A stretch of DNA of 64,000 nt, taken from an uncultured Sphingomonadaceae bacterium. GTDB taxonomy: Bacteria > Pseudomonadota > Alphaproteobacteria > Sphingomonadales > Sphingomonadaceae. The position numbers and the translations under genes were made by a program. Under the pieces are notes generated by a model that was not told the origin of the DNA, made no database searches, and worked only from the letters and a program-made list of their open reading frames with translations. The DNA lies in NCBI GenBank assembly GCA_937873035.1, contig CALMVA010000039.1, positions 24,609 through 88,608 of the forward strand. Reading direction: 5' to 3'. Below, piece after piece: positions 27,013 to 36,167 of the stretch (position 1 is the stretch's first letter; every line of letters starts with the position of its first letter).

Positions 27013-27752
27013 GCGGCAGACTTGCAGACAAGGTGGTGTTCATTACCGGCGCGGCATCTGGCATCGGGCGCGCGACGGCAGATGCGGTTCGCGCCGAAGG
27101 CGGCGTGGTCGCGGCCGCAGACCTGACGCCGCCTGAAGGCCTTGGCAACCGAGACATTGCGCTCAGGCTGGATGTTACAGACCGCACAGCCATGGCCGAC
27201 GCCGTCAACCACATCATGAAACATTATGGCAGGCTTGATGGGCTTGTCACCTGCGCGGGTATCTCTGTGGCGGGCACTGTCACGCACTTCTCGCTTGAGG
27301 AATGGGATCGTGCGCTTGCCGTCAACCTGACGGGAACGATGCTCGCGGCCCGCGCCGTCATTCCGCATATGGTGGCTGCCGGAAGCGGATCGATCGTGAC
27401 GATCGCCAGCATCTATGGAATGACCGGCTGTCAGGGCAACACGCCCTATAACGTCACCAAGGGCGCGATTCTGCAACTCACCCGCAGCCTGGCCGCAGAT
27501 TATGGCCCCAATGGCGTGCGCGTAAATGCGCTCAGCCCCGGCTTCATTGAAACGCCAATGACCGAGATGCTTCAGGTGGAAAGCGCAATGCGCACCGCCT
27601 TTGTCGATATGCATCTGCTCAAGCGCCCCGGTCGCCCCGATGAGGTCGCCCGCGTGGCCGCATTTCTCCTGTCTGACGAGGCATCGTTTGTAACCGGGGC
27701 AAACATTCCTGTTGACGGCGGCTTTTCTGCCGCGCAGGTCATCTTGCCTTGA
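27009..27752 (+). CDS. SDR family oxidoreductase
   Basis: A 247-residue SDR: TGAASGIG, TCAG in place of NNAG, a Ser in IASIYG, YNVTK and the C-terminal VDGGFSA. Starts at an ATGA overlap with the NTF2-like gene. The Lrp/AsnC pair follows 29 bp downstream, so the regulators may be read from the same transcript. Confidence 0.85.
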   Translation: MSGRLADKVVFITGAASGIGRATADAVRAEGGVVAAADLTPPEGLGNRDIALRLDVTDRTAMADAVNHIMKHYGRLDGLVTCAGISVAGTVTHFSLEEWDRALAVNLTGTMLAARAVIPHMVAAGSGSIVTIASIYGMTGCQGNTPYNVTKGAILQLTRSLAADYGPNGVRVNALSPGFIETPMTEMLQVESAMRTAFVDMHLLKRPGRPDEVARVAAFLLSDEASFVTGANIPVDGGFSAAQVILP

Positions 27753-27781
27753 AGGGCGGACAGCAGAAACCGGAAACTCCT

Positions 27782-28261
27782 ATGAGCTCAGACTTCGTGG
27801 TCGATGACATCGATCGCAGCATTGTTGACCAGTTGCGAATCAACGGTCGCGCAACCAACCAGCAAATCGCCGACAAGCTGGGGCTTACGGCGACAACCGT
27901 TTCCGCCCGCATCCGCCGCATGGAAGATGCAAGCCAGCTTCGCGTGGTCGCCGTGTCGGACTTTTCTGCACATGGCTACAATGTGCTGATGGAAGTCGCC
28001 ATTGAGGTGGATGGACGCGCCGCATCTGATGTGGCGGCAGACCTTGCCGACTTCCCCGAAGTTTTCGCCGCCCATGTCGTCACCGGCCGCTATGATGTCG
28101 ATCTGCTCGTCGTGCTGCGCGATTTTGAAGAGCTGCCGCACCTTCTTCTCGACAAATTTTCCAAGGTGAAGGGCATACGTTCCATGATGCCCGCGATTGC
28201 CGTGGACGTTATCAAATACAAGTTCGATGTCGCGCCAATCGAAGAACGGGGTAATGTATGA
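27782..28261 (+). CDS. Lrp/AsnC family regulator, first of a tandem pair
   Basis: A 159-residue protein with an N-terminal winged HTH (DDIDRSIVDQLRINGRATNQQIADKLG) and a C-terminal RAM-type ligand/oligomer domain (VVTGRYDVDLLVVL). ATG 27782 begins just before the HTH. The stop overlaps the next start (ATGA), so the two regulators are made together and could form mixed oligomers. They lie directly before operator site 5 and the Rieske gene, which makes them candidates to read the TGCGTAA sites; this is inference. Confidence 0.85.
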   Translation: MSSDFVVDDIDRSIVDQLRINGRATNQQIADKLGLTATTVSARIRRMEDASQLRVVAVSDFSAHGYNVLMEVAIEVDGRAASDVAADLADFPEVFAAHVVTGRYDVDLLVVLRDFEELPHLLLDKFSKVKGIRSMMPAIAVDVIKYKFDVAPIEERGNV

Positions 28262-28749
28262 CCGCGCCACAGCTTGACGAACTCGACCGCCAGCTGATCG
28301 ACATTCTGTCGCGCGATGCGCGGGTTTCCAATCGCAAGATCGCGGCCGACTTGGGCGTGACTGAAGGCACTGTGCGCGGTCGCATCAAGCGGCTCCAGCA
28401 AGACCGGCTGATCGCCTTTACCGCCATCACCGGATTCAGCCTCAGCAACCATGCCAAGCTCGCCTTTATCGGCGTTCAGGCCGAAGTTGGCAGCGTGCGC
28501 ACGGTCGCTCGGCAGATCGCTGAAATTCCGCTGGTCACCGGCGTGATGATTACGATGGGCCAGTTCAACATTCTCGCCATCTGCGTGTTCGATGAGCTGG
28601 AAAACCTTGTCGATTTCGCCTCTGACCAGATCCTCTCGATTGATGGTGTGCACCATGTCGAAACGTCGATTGCGGTCAAGACGCTCAAATATAATCCGCG
28701 CGTGGTGCGGATCACAGAGGCCGACCATGCCGCCGACAATGGTGAATGA
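28258..28749 (+). CDS. Lrp/AsnC family regulator, second of a tandem pair
   Basis: A 163-residue paralogue of the preceding protein: HTH in DELDRQLIDILSRDARVSNRKIAADLG and a RAM domain with ITMGQFNILAICVF. It starts inside the previous stop (ATGA). Both partners keep a complete HTH, so neither looks like a pure ligand-binding subunit. The gene ends just 7 bp before operator site 5. Confidence 0.85.
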   Translation: MTAPQLDELDRQLIDILSRDARVSNRKIAADLGVTEGTVRGRIKRLQQDRLIAFTAITGFSLSNHAKLAFIGVQAEVGSVRTVARQIAEIPLVTGVMITMGQFNILAICVFDELENLVDFASDQILSIDGVHHVETSIAVKTLKYNPRVVRITEADHAADNGE

Positions 28750-28755
28750 CCCGTT

Positions 28756-28785
28756 CGCGTAATTCACCCCTCTCGATTTTACGCA
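28756..28785. promoter_or_regulatory. Operator site 5 of the TGCGTAA family
   Basis: CGCGTAATT, a 12-bp spacer, then TTTTACGCA, 30 bp overall, about 100 bp before the Rieske ATG at 28886. A second, shorter repeat, GTTTCA-N7-TGAAAC (28801-28819), follows. Confidence 0.7.
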
Positions 28786-28885
28786 AATTTGCTATAATGC
28801 GTTTCAAATCTCCTGAAACACATTCCGCATATTGCCTTTCACCTACGATGTAAGTTATCCTCCGGCAAAACCGAGGAGGAGCATC

Positions 28886-29965
28886 ATGGCAAAAACGGCT
28901 GATTATGGGCTGGGCGAATTCACCTTTCCGCGTGGCTGGTTCATGGTGGCAACCTCGGAAGAGGTAACGACAACACCGATCGCCGTTCGCTATTTTGGCG
29001 AAGATATGGCGCTCTATCGCGGCGGATCAGGCCGGGTTTTCCTTGTCGAAGCCTATTGCCCGCACATGGGCACACACCTTGCCAAGAACACGTCTTCCTA
29101 TGTCGTTGTCGATAAGGAACACGTTGAGGGCGACAATATTCGCTGCCCCTATCACGGCTGGCGATTCGGCCCCGATGGGCGCTGCAACGACATTCCCTAT
29201 TCCCCCGCCCCCATCCCCAAGGCCGCGTGCCTCAAGAGCTGGAAGGTCATCGAGCGCGCGGGCTGCGTGTGGGCATGGCATGATGCCGAAGGCGGCGACC
29301 CGGACTATGACGTGCCGCCATTCGAGCAGTTCGATCAGCCAGGCTGGGTGAACTGGAATGTCGAGCCGCTGGGTGAGCTGGCCTGCCATCCGCAGGAAGT
29401 TGTCGACAACATGACCGACAAGGGCCACCTCCAGCCGGTGCATGGCTCGATTGACATGGTTCAGTTTGAAAACGAGTTCAACGACCATATCTGCCGCCAG
29501 ATTCTGACAGCAGGTCACAAGACGCTCGCGGGCGCGGGCGCCGAGCCCATGACCAACGATACATGGTATACCGGCCCCGGTATTCTTCAGTCCGTGATGA
29601 TTGGGGAATATCCCTCGCATATGCTGATCGCGCACACGCCGGTCGATGATGGCGTCATCAAGGTCTGGTATGGCCTGCTCGTCAAGGTGAAGAACGACAC
29701 CCCGACCGCCGCCGACATCGAGCTTGCCAAGGGCTATGAAAAGGCTGGCGTCATGGCCTTTGCGCAGGACTTCGAAATCTGGGGAAACAAGCGCCCCTGT
29801 ATCAACCCGATGATGGTCAAGGGTGACGGCCCGTTCGACAAGCTGCGCGTCTGGTACAAGCAATTCTACAATCCCCGCGCCCGCGCCGAGGACTTCCAGA
29901 AGCGCGTCAACGGCCATTATGTCACGCGCGGCACGCAGAATGCGCCATGGGACCAAGTCGCCTGA
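28886..29965 (+). CDS. Rieske non-heme iron oxygenase, KshA-like (type B)
   Basis: A 359-residue oxygenase. The Rieske ligands are in YCPHMGTHL and RCPYHGWRF, with a longer insert between the two pairs than in the type A enzymes of this window. The iron triad is D-K-G-H-LQPV-H. ATG 28886 begins MAKTADYGLGE behind GAGGAGG. It is closely related to the product of 37892-38968, which starts MAKTKDYGLGE. No electron-transfer partner lies nearby. Substrate is probably the same class of polycyclic compound as for the other three Rieske enzymes. Confidence 0.9.
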   Translation: MAKTADYGLGEFTFPRGWFMVATSEEVTTTPIAVRYFGEDMALYRGGSGRVFLVEAYCPHMGTHLAKNTSSYVVVDKEHVEGDNIRCPYHGWRFGPDGRCNDIPYSPAPIPKAACLKSWKVIERAGCVWAWHDAEGGDPDYDVPPFEQFDQPGWVNWNVEPLGELACHPQEVVDNMTDKGHLQPVHGSIDMVQFENEFNDHICRQILTAGHKTLAGAGAEPMTNDTWYTGPGILQSVMIGEYPSHMLIAHTPVDDGVIKVWYGLLVKVKNDTPTAADIELAKGYEKAGVMAFAQDFEIWGNKRPCINPMMVKGDGPFDKLRVWYKQFYNPRARAEDFQKRVNGHYVTRGTQNAPWDQVA

Positions 29966-30031
29966 CATTGTGACATTTTTGCACCGCGATAATGCGCAAA
30001 TGAAGGGTTGAGAGTATCGACGCTTGAGAGT

Positions 30032-30061
30032 TGCGTAATGTCGATTGACATTTTCTACGCC
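30032..30061. promoter_or_regulatory. Operator site 6 of the TGCGTAA family
   Basis: TGCGTAATG, a 12-bp spacer, then TTCTACGCC, 30 bp overall, 84 bp before the start of the TonB receptor gene. A lone half-site (ATGCGCAAA) lies about 40 bp further upstream. Confidence 0.65.
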
Positions 30062-30145
30062 ATTTGAGATTCACCCCTCACTGGATGAGAATCATGGTGA
30101 GATGGTCGGAAAAGCCGCCATCGCCATTGAGGGGAGGATCGAAAG

Positions 30146-32704
30146 ATGAAGACTTTCCATCAAGTAATGTGTGTTGCCCTTTGCGCGTCGGCGAGCAGCC
30201 TTGGCCTTGCCGCACCCGCATTTGCCGAAGCGGCCGCAGAGGCGGAATCGACCGGCCTTGAAGAAATCGTCGTGACGGCGCAGAAGCGCGGCGAAAACCT
30301 GCAGCAGACGCCGCTTGCCATTTCGGCGATCTCGGCGGAGCAGCTTGACCTTCAGCAGGTTTCTGAAGCCAAGGATCTTGGCGCGCTCGCTCCGAACGTC
30401 TCGGTTGTCGGTGCCACGACCAACGCAACCGCCGCAGTCGTCACCATCCGCGGCATCCCGACCGCAGCAGATGAATCGCAGGGCTATGACTCGCCCATCG
30501 GCATCTATGTCGATGGCATCTACATGGCGCGTTCGTCGGCATCGTCGTTCGAAGTCGCCGACATTGAACGTGTTGAAGTGCTGCGCGGCCCGCAGGGCAC
30601 GCTCTTTGGCCGCAACACCACGGGTGGCGCTGTCAACTTCATCACCAAGCTTCCTGACGACGAAGCGAGCCTCGCTCTGCGCGTAGGCGGCGGCAATTTT
30701 GGTGCCGTTCAGACCCGCGCCGTGCTCAACACCGGCGATGTTGGCGGCGGCGTCAAGATGTCGCTCGGTATGCTCTACAAGAAGCGCAACGGCACGGTGG
30801 ACAACCTGCTTGAGCCGAAGAAGAGCCGCGATCCCGGTGCTGTTGACAACCGCAGCGTCCGCTGGGCGACCACGGTTGACCTGACCGACAACATCACGCT
30901 CACCAACATCTTCGACTGGAGCCGCATCAAGGGCCTTGCCGGTGCGGAACAGCTTGCGGCTGTCGGCGATGGCACGGTGCTGCCGAACTATACGATTGAC
31001 GGCCATACCTTTGCGACCGTCCAGCCCGCCAATGTGCGCGGCTACCTCGCCTCGGCAACCTCGCTCAGCCCCGGCTGCGGCGCACCGCTTACCTATCTGT
31101 CGACCACCCGTCTCGACACGATCTGCAACAATGCCGCTGCTCCGTCGACCGACAAGCTGTGGGGCAACATGACCCGCATCACGGCTGACCTCGACAAGGT
31201 GACGATCCGCTCGACCACGGCGCTGCGCCGCTGGCGCAACACGATCGAAGGCAATGACATTGATGGCCTCGGCGTCATCAGAGGCCCGATGTTCACGCAG
31301 GCCACCACGCTCAACGGTATGCCGGCCGCAACGCTCGGCCTGTTCCTGCCGGCTGGCACGGCAGCCTTCCTCGCCTCGCAGGCGGTCCCCACGACGACGC
31401 AGGGCCTGTTCGAAACGCACAACCAGCGGAGCCAGAACCAGTTCAGCCAGGAAATCGAAATCGTTTCCAACAACGATGGTGCCTTCCAGTGGGTTGTCGG
31501 CGGCTTCTACTTCAAGGAGCATGGTTCGGAATCGAACCCGCAGAACTTCCTGTTTGTGATGGACACCAACCAGCAGGTCTTCACCACGGCCAACTTTGGT
31601 GCGCTTGCACCGCTGCTTCAGGCTGGCAACCCGGCCCGTTATCGCGGTATTCCGCAGGCATCGACGCTCGCTTATAATGCGAACGGCGAAAGCTACGCGG
31701 TTTACGGCCAGGGCACCTACCGCTTCGGCGGCCCCGATGGCGCGCTCGGCGTGACTTTCGGTATGCGCTACACGTGGGACAAGAAGGGCTTTGAACGCAC
31801 GCAAAATGGTGCCACCCCCTACACCAACCCCGTCGAAATCGCTCTCAACAAGGGCGAGCAGAAGTTCAGCGCGCCCACGGGCAACCTGACCGTCGACTAT
31901 CGTGCTTCGGACGACGTCAACCTCTATGCCCGCGTTGCTCGCGGTTATCGTTCGGGCGGCTTCAACGCCCGCCAGACGACGAGCGTTGCCAACAATATCG
32001 GCCTGATCCCCTTCAACGAGGAAAAGATCGATGCCTATGAATTTGGCTTCAAGACCGAGTTCAACCGCCGCATCCGTCTGAACGGCGCATTCTTCTATAA
32101 CATCTACAAGAATATGCTCGTCACGCTGCCGATCCCGATCACGGGCGGTGGCAGCTTCGGTAACGCAGTCGTCAACGCCGGCAAGAACAACTATTACGGC
32201 ATGGAGCTTGAAGGCCGCTGGGCCGTGGTCGATCACTTCTCGCTCGACGGCGCCTTCGGCTATGTGAAGTCCGATCCGAAGAACTTCCCGCAGGCCGACA
32301 TCAACGGTGTGAACGCCAATGCGGCGAGCGTGTTCCACAACGGCTATGCGCCCAAATATACGGCGAATGTTGGAGCCACCTACACGCAGGACATCGGCGC
32401 TTCCAAGCTGACCGCCCGCGTTGGCTACAACTACACCTCGTCCTTCTATATGTTCGGCAACCCGATCACGTCGCCGTTCGGCGAACAGACCAAGGGCGAA
32501 GCCCGCGGCTTGCTCGATGGCCAGCTTCGTATCGACAACCTGCTGGGCAGTGCGGCGGAAGGCCTGAGCCTGACGCTGTGGGGCAAGAACCTGACGAACA
32601 AGGAATATGTCGTTCGTTCGGTCGACTTCGGCCAGCTGGGTTATGCGACCACCATCTATGGTGATCCGCGCACCTATGGCATGACCCTCGACATGAAGTT
32701 CTGA
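30146..32704 (+). CDS. TonB-dependent outer-membrane receptor
   Basis: An 852-residue receptor with a signal peptide ending near AFA, a TonB-box-like EIVVTAQKRGENLQ, a plug with RGIPTAADES and RGPQGTLFGRNTTGGAVNFI, and a barrel ending in Phe (GMTLDMKF). The start follows GGGAGGATCGAAAG. Its own operator (site 6) and strong terminator make it a single-gene unit. Codons look strongly biased toward highly used ones, which fits high expression. The likely ligand is the pathway substrate; siderophore uptake is the alternative. Confidence 0.9.
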   Translation: MKTFHQVMCVALCASASSLGLAAPAFAEAAAEAESTGLEEIVVTAQKRGENLQQTPLAISAISAEQLDLQQVSEAKDLGALAPNVSVVGATTNATAAVVTIRGIPTAADESQGYDSPIGIYVDGIYMARSSASSFEVADIERVEVLRGPQGTLFGRNTTGGAVNFITKLPDDEASLALRVGGGNFGAVQTRAVLNTGDVGGGVKMSLGMLYKKRNGTVDNLLEPKKSRDPGAVDNRSVRWATTVDLTDNITLTNIFDWSRIKGLAGAEQLAAVGDGTVLPNYTIDGHTFATVQPANVRGYLASATSLSPGCGAPLTYLSTTRLDTICNNAAAPSTDKLWGNMTRITADLDKVTIRSTTALRRWRNTIEGNDIDGLGVIRGPMFTQATTLNGMPAATLGLFLPAGTAAFLASQAVPTTTQGLFETHNQRSQNQFSQEIEIVSNNDGAFQWVVGGFYFKEHGSESNPQNFLFVMDTNQQVFTTANFGALAPLLQAGNPARYRGIPQASTLAYNANGESYAVYGQGTYRFGGPDGALGVTFGMRYTWDKKGFERTQNGATPYTNPVEIALNKGEQKFSAPTGNLTVDYRASDDVNLYARVARGYRSGGFNARQTTSVANNIGLIPFNEEKIDAYEFGFKTEFNRRIRLNGAFFYNIYKNMLVTLPIPITGGGSFGNAVVNAGKNNYYGMELEGRWAVVDHFSLDGAFGYVKSDPKNFPQADINGVNANAASVFHNGYAPKYTANVGATYTQDIGASKLTARVGYNYTSSFYMFGNPITSPFGEQTKGEARGLLDGQLRIDNLLGSAAEGLSLTLWGKNLTNKEYVVRSVDFGQLGYATTIYGDPRTYGMTLDMKF

Positions 32705-32728
32705 TCTCAGGGGGAGATCTGAAAAGGG

Positions 32729-32764
32729 AAGGGCCGGGAGTTTCCTCCCGGCCCTTTTCTTTTG
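32729..32764 (+). terminator. Rho-independent terminator after TonB receptor
   Basis: A 12-bp stem AAGGGCCGGGAG / CTCCCGGCCCTT with loop TTTC, followed by TTCTTTT. It lies 25 bp after the receptor stop. Confidence 0.9.
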
Positions 32765-32787
32765 CCTTCAATACAGAAGCGAAAAGA

Positions 32788-33540
32788 TCAGTCAGCCGTC
32801 GCCCCGCCATCAACGACAAGCGGATGCCCGGTCACGAAGCTTGCCTGATCCGAACACAGCCACAGCACGGCGGCGGCGATTTCCTCGGCCTTGCCCATGC
32901 GGCCCATCGGCGTCATGCCATCAAGGATCTTGCGCATATCCGGGTTCGCCGTGAGCGGCGCTGTCATCGGCGTTTCGATCACGCCGGGGCACACGCAGTT
33001 CACACGCACGCCCATCTGCGCCCAGCGCAGCGCACCATGGCGCGTCAGGCCGACAACGCCGTGCTTGGAGGCGGTGTAGCCGGGCTGTGCGCCATTGCCG
33101 ACAAGCCCGTTGATCGACGAGGTGTTGACGATAGCGCCTTTGCCCTGCGCCATCATCACTTCGGCTTCTTCGCGCATACACATCATCACGCCCGTCAGGT
33201 TGATGCCGATGCTGCGCGCCCAGACATCATCCTCATATTCATTGAGGCCCAGATTATTGATGCCCGCGTTGTTGTGCGCGAAATCCAGGCGGCCATATTC
33301 TGAAACCGCGCGCGCAACCAGCGCCTTCACTTCATCGCCCTTCGAGACATCACACCGCTGGAAAACCGCTTTACCACCTGCCTGAACAATCAGGTCAACG
33401 GTTTCATTGGCCCCAGCCTCATTCACATCGGAAACGACAACCGACGCACCCGATGCAGCAAAGGCGACAGCCGTCGCGCGGCCAATGCCGCCACTCGCCC
33501 CCGTTACCAGCGCAACTTTGCCCTCAAAATCATACTTCAT
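32788..33540 (-). CDS. SDR family oxidoreductase
   Basis: A 250-residue SDR: TGASGGIG, NNAG, NTSSING, YTASK and C-terminal VDGGATAD, all canonical. ATG 33540 begins MKYDFEGKVALVTG behind AGGAAGG; the longer frame would run through the operator. Divergent from the OYE-family gene across operator site 7. Confidence 0.85.
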   Translation of the reverse strand: MKYDFEGKVALVTGASGGIGRATAVAFAASGASVVVSDVNEAGANETVDLIVQAGGKAVFQRCDVSKGDEVKALVARAVSEYGRLDFAHNNAGINNLGLNEYEDDVWARSIGINLTGVMMCMREEAEVMMAQGKGAIVNTSSINGLVGNGAQPGYTASKHGVVGLTRHGALRWAQMGVRVNCVCPGVIETPMTAPLTANPDMRKILDGMTPMGRMGKAEEIAAAVLWLCSDQASFVTGHPLVVDGGATAD

Positions 33541-33559
33541 CAAACATCCTTCCTTGCTT

Positions 33560-33589
33560 TGCGTAATTTGAGGCATAATGTGCAACGCA
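33560..33589. promoter_or_regulatory. Operator site 7 of the TGCGTAA family
   Basis: TGCGTAATT, a 12-bp spacer, then TGCAACGCA, 30 bp overall; outer flanks TT and AA extend the symmetry. It lies between the divergent SDR (start 33540) and the OYE gene (start 33628). Confidence 0.75.
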
Positions 33590-33627
33590 AATTACGGTCA
33601 ATCATTGATTGGCGCCAGAGGATTCGA

Positions 33628-34704
33628 ATGACAGACGCCCTTTTCAAATCGATCCCGCTGGGTGACATCACCCTCGCCAACCGCATTGTCATGTCTCCCA
33701 TGACACGCGATCGCGCAGGGCCGGGCGATGTGCCCAATGACATCATGGTGGACTATTACCGCCAGCGCGCAAGTGCAGGTCTTATCGTGACCGAAGGCGT
33801 GCAGCCCAGCGAGGTCGGCAAGGGCTATTGGCGCACGCCGGGCATCTGGTCTGACGCGCAGATTGAAGGCTGGGCGCGCGTGGCGGAGGCCGTCCATGCT
33901 GAAGGCGGCAAAATCGTGATGCAGATCATGCATTGCGGCCGCGTCGTCGTGCCTGCCAATCGCGGCTATGAGGCCGATGTGATTGCGCCGTCTGCCCTGC
34001 CCTGCCCGGACAAGGTGCCGGGGCCAGATGGCGTGCCGCTGGAAACGGCAACGCCCCGCGCGCTGGACGCCGCAGAGCTGCCCGCGCTTGCAGAAGAATT
34101 CGCGCAGTCTGCCCGCAATGCACGCGCTGCCGGCATTGATGGTGTCGAGCTTCATGCCTCCAGTGGCTATCTCATCAACCAGTTCCTTAACCCCGCGAGC
34201 AACCACCGCGTGGATGAGTTTGGCGGCTCGCCAGAAAACCGGGCGCGTTTTCCACTAATGGTGTTGAAGGCGATGGCCGATGCAATTGGCGCGGGCCGCG
34301 TTGGCCTGCGCTTTTCGCCGGGCAATCCCTATAACGGCATGGACACGAGCGATCCGGCCGCGACCTTCATTCCGCTGCTCATAGGCGCAAACGAACTCGG
34401 TCTTGCCTATATGCACGTGCTCGACATGGGGCTGGCGGATCTCGATACGCTCACCATGGTCCGCGACCATTGCGCCGCGCCGATCATCGCCAACAATATG
34501 CTGACGGCAGATAAGGGCCGCGCGCTGATTGAAGCCGGCCGTGCCGATGCCATCAGCTTTGGCCGCGCCTTCATTGCCAACCCCGATCTGGTCGCACGCA
34601 TCCGCGATGGCCAGGCGCTCTCCAAGCCAGATTTCACGCTGCTCTACACCGGCGAGGAAAAGGGCTTCACTGACTACCCCAAGGCCGATGGAACGCCTGC
34701 GTGA
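33628..34704 (+). CDS. Old yellow enzyme family NADH:flavin oxidoreductase
   Basis: A 358-residue FMN TIM-barrel ene-reductase. Motifs: IVMSPMTRDRA near the N-terminus, MQIMHCGRV, and HASSGYLINQFLNPASN-R with the Tyr proton donor, then FGRAFIANPDL for phosphate binding. ATG 33628 was chosen, since the 23 upstream residues would overlap the operator. Such enzymes reduce the C=C of enones and steroid-like dienones. It overlaps the carboxyltransferase gene by 4 bases (GTGA). Confidence 0.85.
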   Translation: MTDALFKSIPLGDITLANRIVMSPMTRDRAGPGDVPNDIMVDYYRQRASAGLIVTEGVQPSEVGKGYWRTPGIWSDAQIEGWARVAEAVHAEGGKIVMQIMHCGRVVVPANRGYEADVIAPSALPCPDKVPGPDGVPLETATPRALDAAELPALAEEFAQSARNARAAGIDGVELHASSGYLINQFLNPASNHRVDEFGGSPENRARFPLMVLKAMADAIGAGRVGLRFSPGNPYNGMDTSDPAATFIPLLIGANELGLAYMHVLDMGLADLDTLTMVRDHCAAPIIANNMLTADKGRALIEAGRADAISFGRAFIANPDLVARIRDGQALSKPDFTLLYTGEEKGFTDYPKADGTPA

Positions 34705-36167
34705 GCTGGGATGCCACCCTTGCCGAGCTGGAGCGCAAGCGCGCCTTTGCCCGCTCCATGGGAGGTGCAGAACGGATCGACAAACACCATGCCGGCGGCA
34801 AGCTTGACGCACGCCAGCGGGCGGAGGCTCTGTTTGATCCGGGCAGTTTTACCGAAATAGGGGCGCTGGCGGGCAATCTGAGTGAAGGCACCCCAGCACC
34901 CGCGCCCGCTGACGGCCTCATCGCCGGCTATGGCCTTATCGACGGACGCCCCGCGCTGACCGGCATTGAAGACTTCACCGTGCTTGGCGGGTCGATTGGC
35001 GATGCAAGCGCCACCAAACGCTACCGGCTCACGCAGCTGGCAGCGCAAGAACGCCTGCCGCTGGTCTTCATGCTGGAAGGCGCGGGGCACCGCCTCACCA
35101 ATGCACATTCCAACCCGGCCCCCAACGACTTGCAGGGGCTGGCCGCACTTTCTGGACTGGTGCCAATGGTCTGCCTCGTCATGGGCGCTTCGGCAGGCCA
35201 TGGCGCGTTGACGGCGCCGCTTTCTGACTTTGTGGTGATGACCTCGGCCGCCTCTATGTTTGTCGCAGGCCCGCCCATTGTGAAAGCCGCCATTGGCGAA
35301 AGCGTTACCAAGGAAGAGCTGGGCGGCCCGCTGGTGCAGCTTGCCTCTGGCGTGGCGCACAACCTCGCCGAAGATGATGCCGCGGCGATCACGCTCGCAC
35401 GGCGTTATCTAGGCTATTTCGGCGCGCAAAGCATAGCCGAAGGCCCGCGCCGCCTTGACGCTATTCTTCACATGGTTCCCCCCGACCCGCGCTTTCCGTT
35501 CGATGTCCGCCCGGTCATCGAGCTGATGTGCGACGCTGGTTCAGTGCTGGAGGTGCAGCCCGTTTATGGTGGCGCACTTGTCACCGCGCTGGCGCGGCTC
35601 GGCGGGAAGGCGGTAGCGATCATCGCCAATAATCCTGTGGTCAACGCAGGCGCTGTTGATGCCGCCGCGGCCCAAAAAGCCGCCCGCTTCATCGACATGG
35701 CGGATGCCCATGGTCTCCCCCTCATCTTTCTCACGGACAATCCCGGCGTGCAGCCCGGCACGGCCTCCGAGCGCGCGGGGATGTTGCGTCACGCCGCACG
35801 GATGTTTGCCGCCCAGCATCGCGCGCGCGTGCCCAAGCTGCACGTTACGCTGCGCAAGGCCTTTGGCTTTGGATCATCGATCATGGGCATGAACCCGTTT
35901 GACGGGCAGACGCTGTCACTCGCCTTTCCCGCCATCAGCCTCGGCGCGATGCCCGCGGGCGCCGGGGCGGACTCGGCGGGACTTAGCCCGGAAGACAAGG
36001 CCAAGGCGCTCGCAAGCCAGACGGCAAGCGCGTGGAACCTCTCGTCCAAAATGGCCTATGACGACATCATCGACCCGCGCGACCTGCGCAACGCGCTTCT
36101 GGGCGGCCTATCGCTGACAGCCAATCGTCCGACATCCCCACGCAAGATGGAAGGGATTTTGCCATGA
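34701..36167 (+). CDS. Acyl-CoA carboxylase carboxyltransferase (beta) subunit, orphan
   Basis: A 488-residue crotonase-superfamily carboxyltransferase like the propionyl-/methylcrotonyl-CoA carboxylase beta chains (GERIDKHHAGGKL-like start, NNPVVNAG, DNPGVQPGTASERAG, KAFGFGSSIMG). The usual GGAR of the first half reads EGAGHR. The start is a GTG overlapping the OYE stop. No biotin carboxylase or biotin carrier gene lies in the window, so it must borrow partners or catalyse a biotin-independent acyl-CoA reaction. Confidence 0.75.
   Translation: MSWDATLAELERKRAFARSMGGAERIDKHHAGGKLDARQRAEALFDPGSFTEIGALAGNLSEGTPAPAPADGLIAGYGLIDGRPALTGIEDFTVLGGSIGDASATKRYRLTQLAAQERLPLVFMLEGAGHRLTNAHSNPAPNDLQGLAALSGLVPMVCLVMGASAGHGALTAPLSDFVVMTSAASMFVAGPPIVKAAIGESVTKEELGGPLVQLASGVAHNLAEDDAAAITLARRYLGYFGAQSIAEGPRRLDAILHMVPPDPRFPFDVRPVIELMCDAGSVLEVQPVYGGALVTALARLGGKAVAIIANNPVVNAGAVDAAAAQKAARFIDMADAHGLPLIFLTDNPGVQPGTASERAGMLRHAARMFAAQHRARVPKLHVTLRKAFGFGSSIMGMNPFDGQTLSLAFPAISLGAMPAGAGADSAGLSPEDKAKALASQTASAWNLSSKMAYDDIIDPRDLRNALLGGLSLTANRPTSPRKMEGILP

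Noticed and set aside
30092..32338. Long open frame of 748 codons on the reverse strand opposite the TonB receptor
   Set aside because: It is a mirror frame of a strongly biased, clearly homologous receptor gene; its translation has no recognisable domain and is rich in Arg, His, Val and Ala as expected for a shadow frame.
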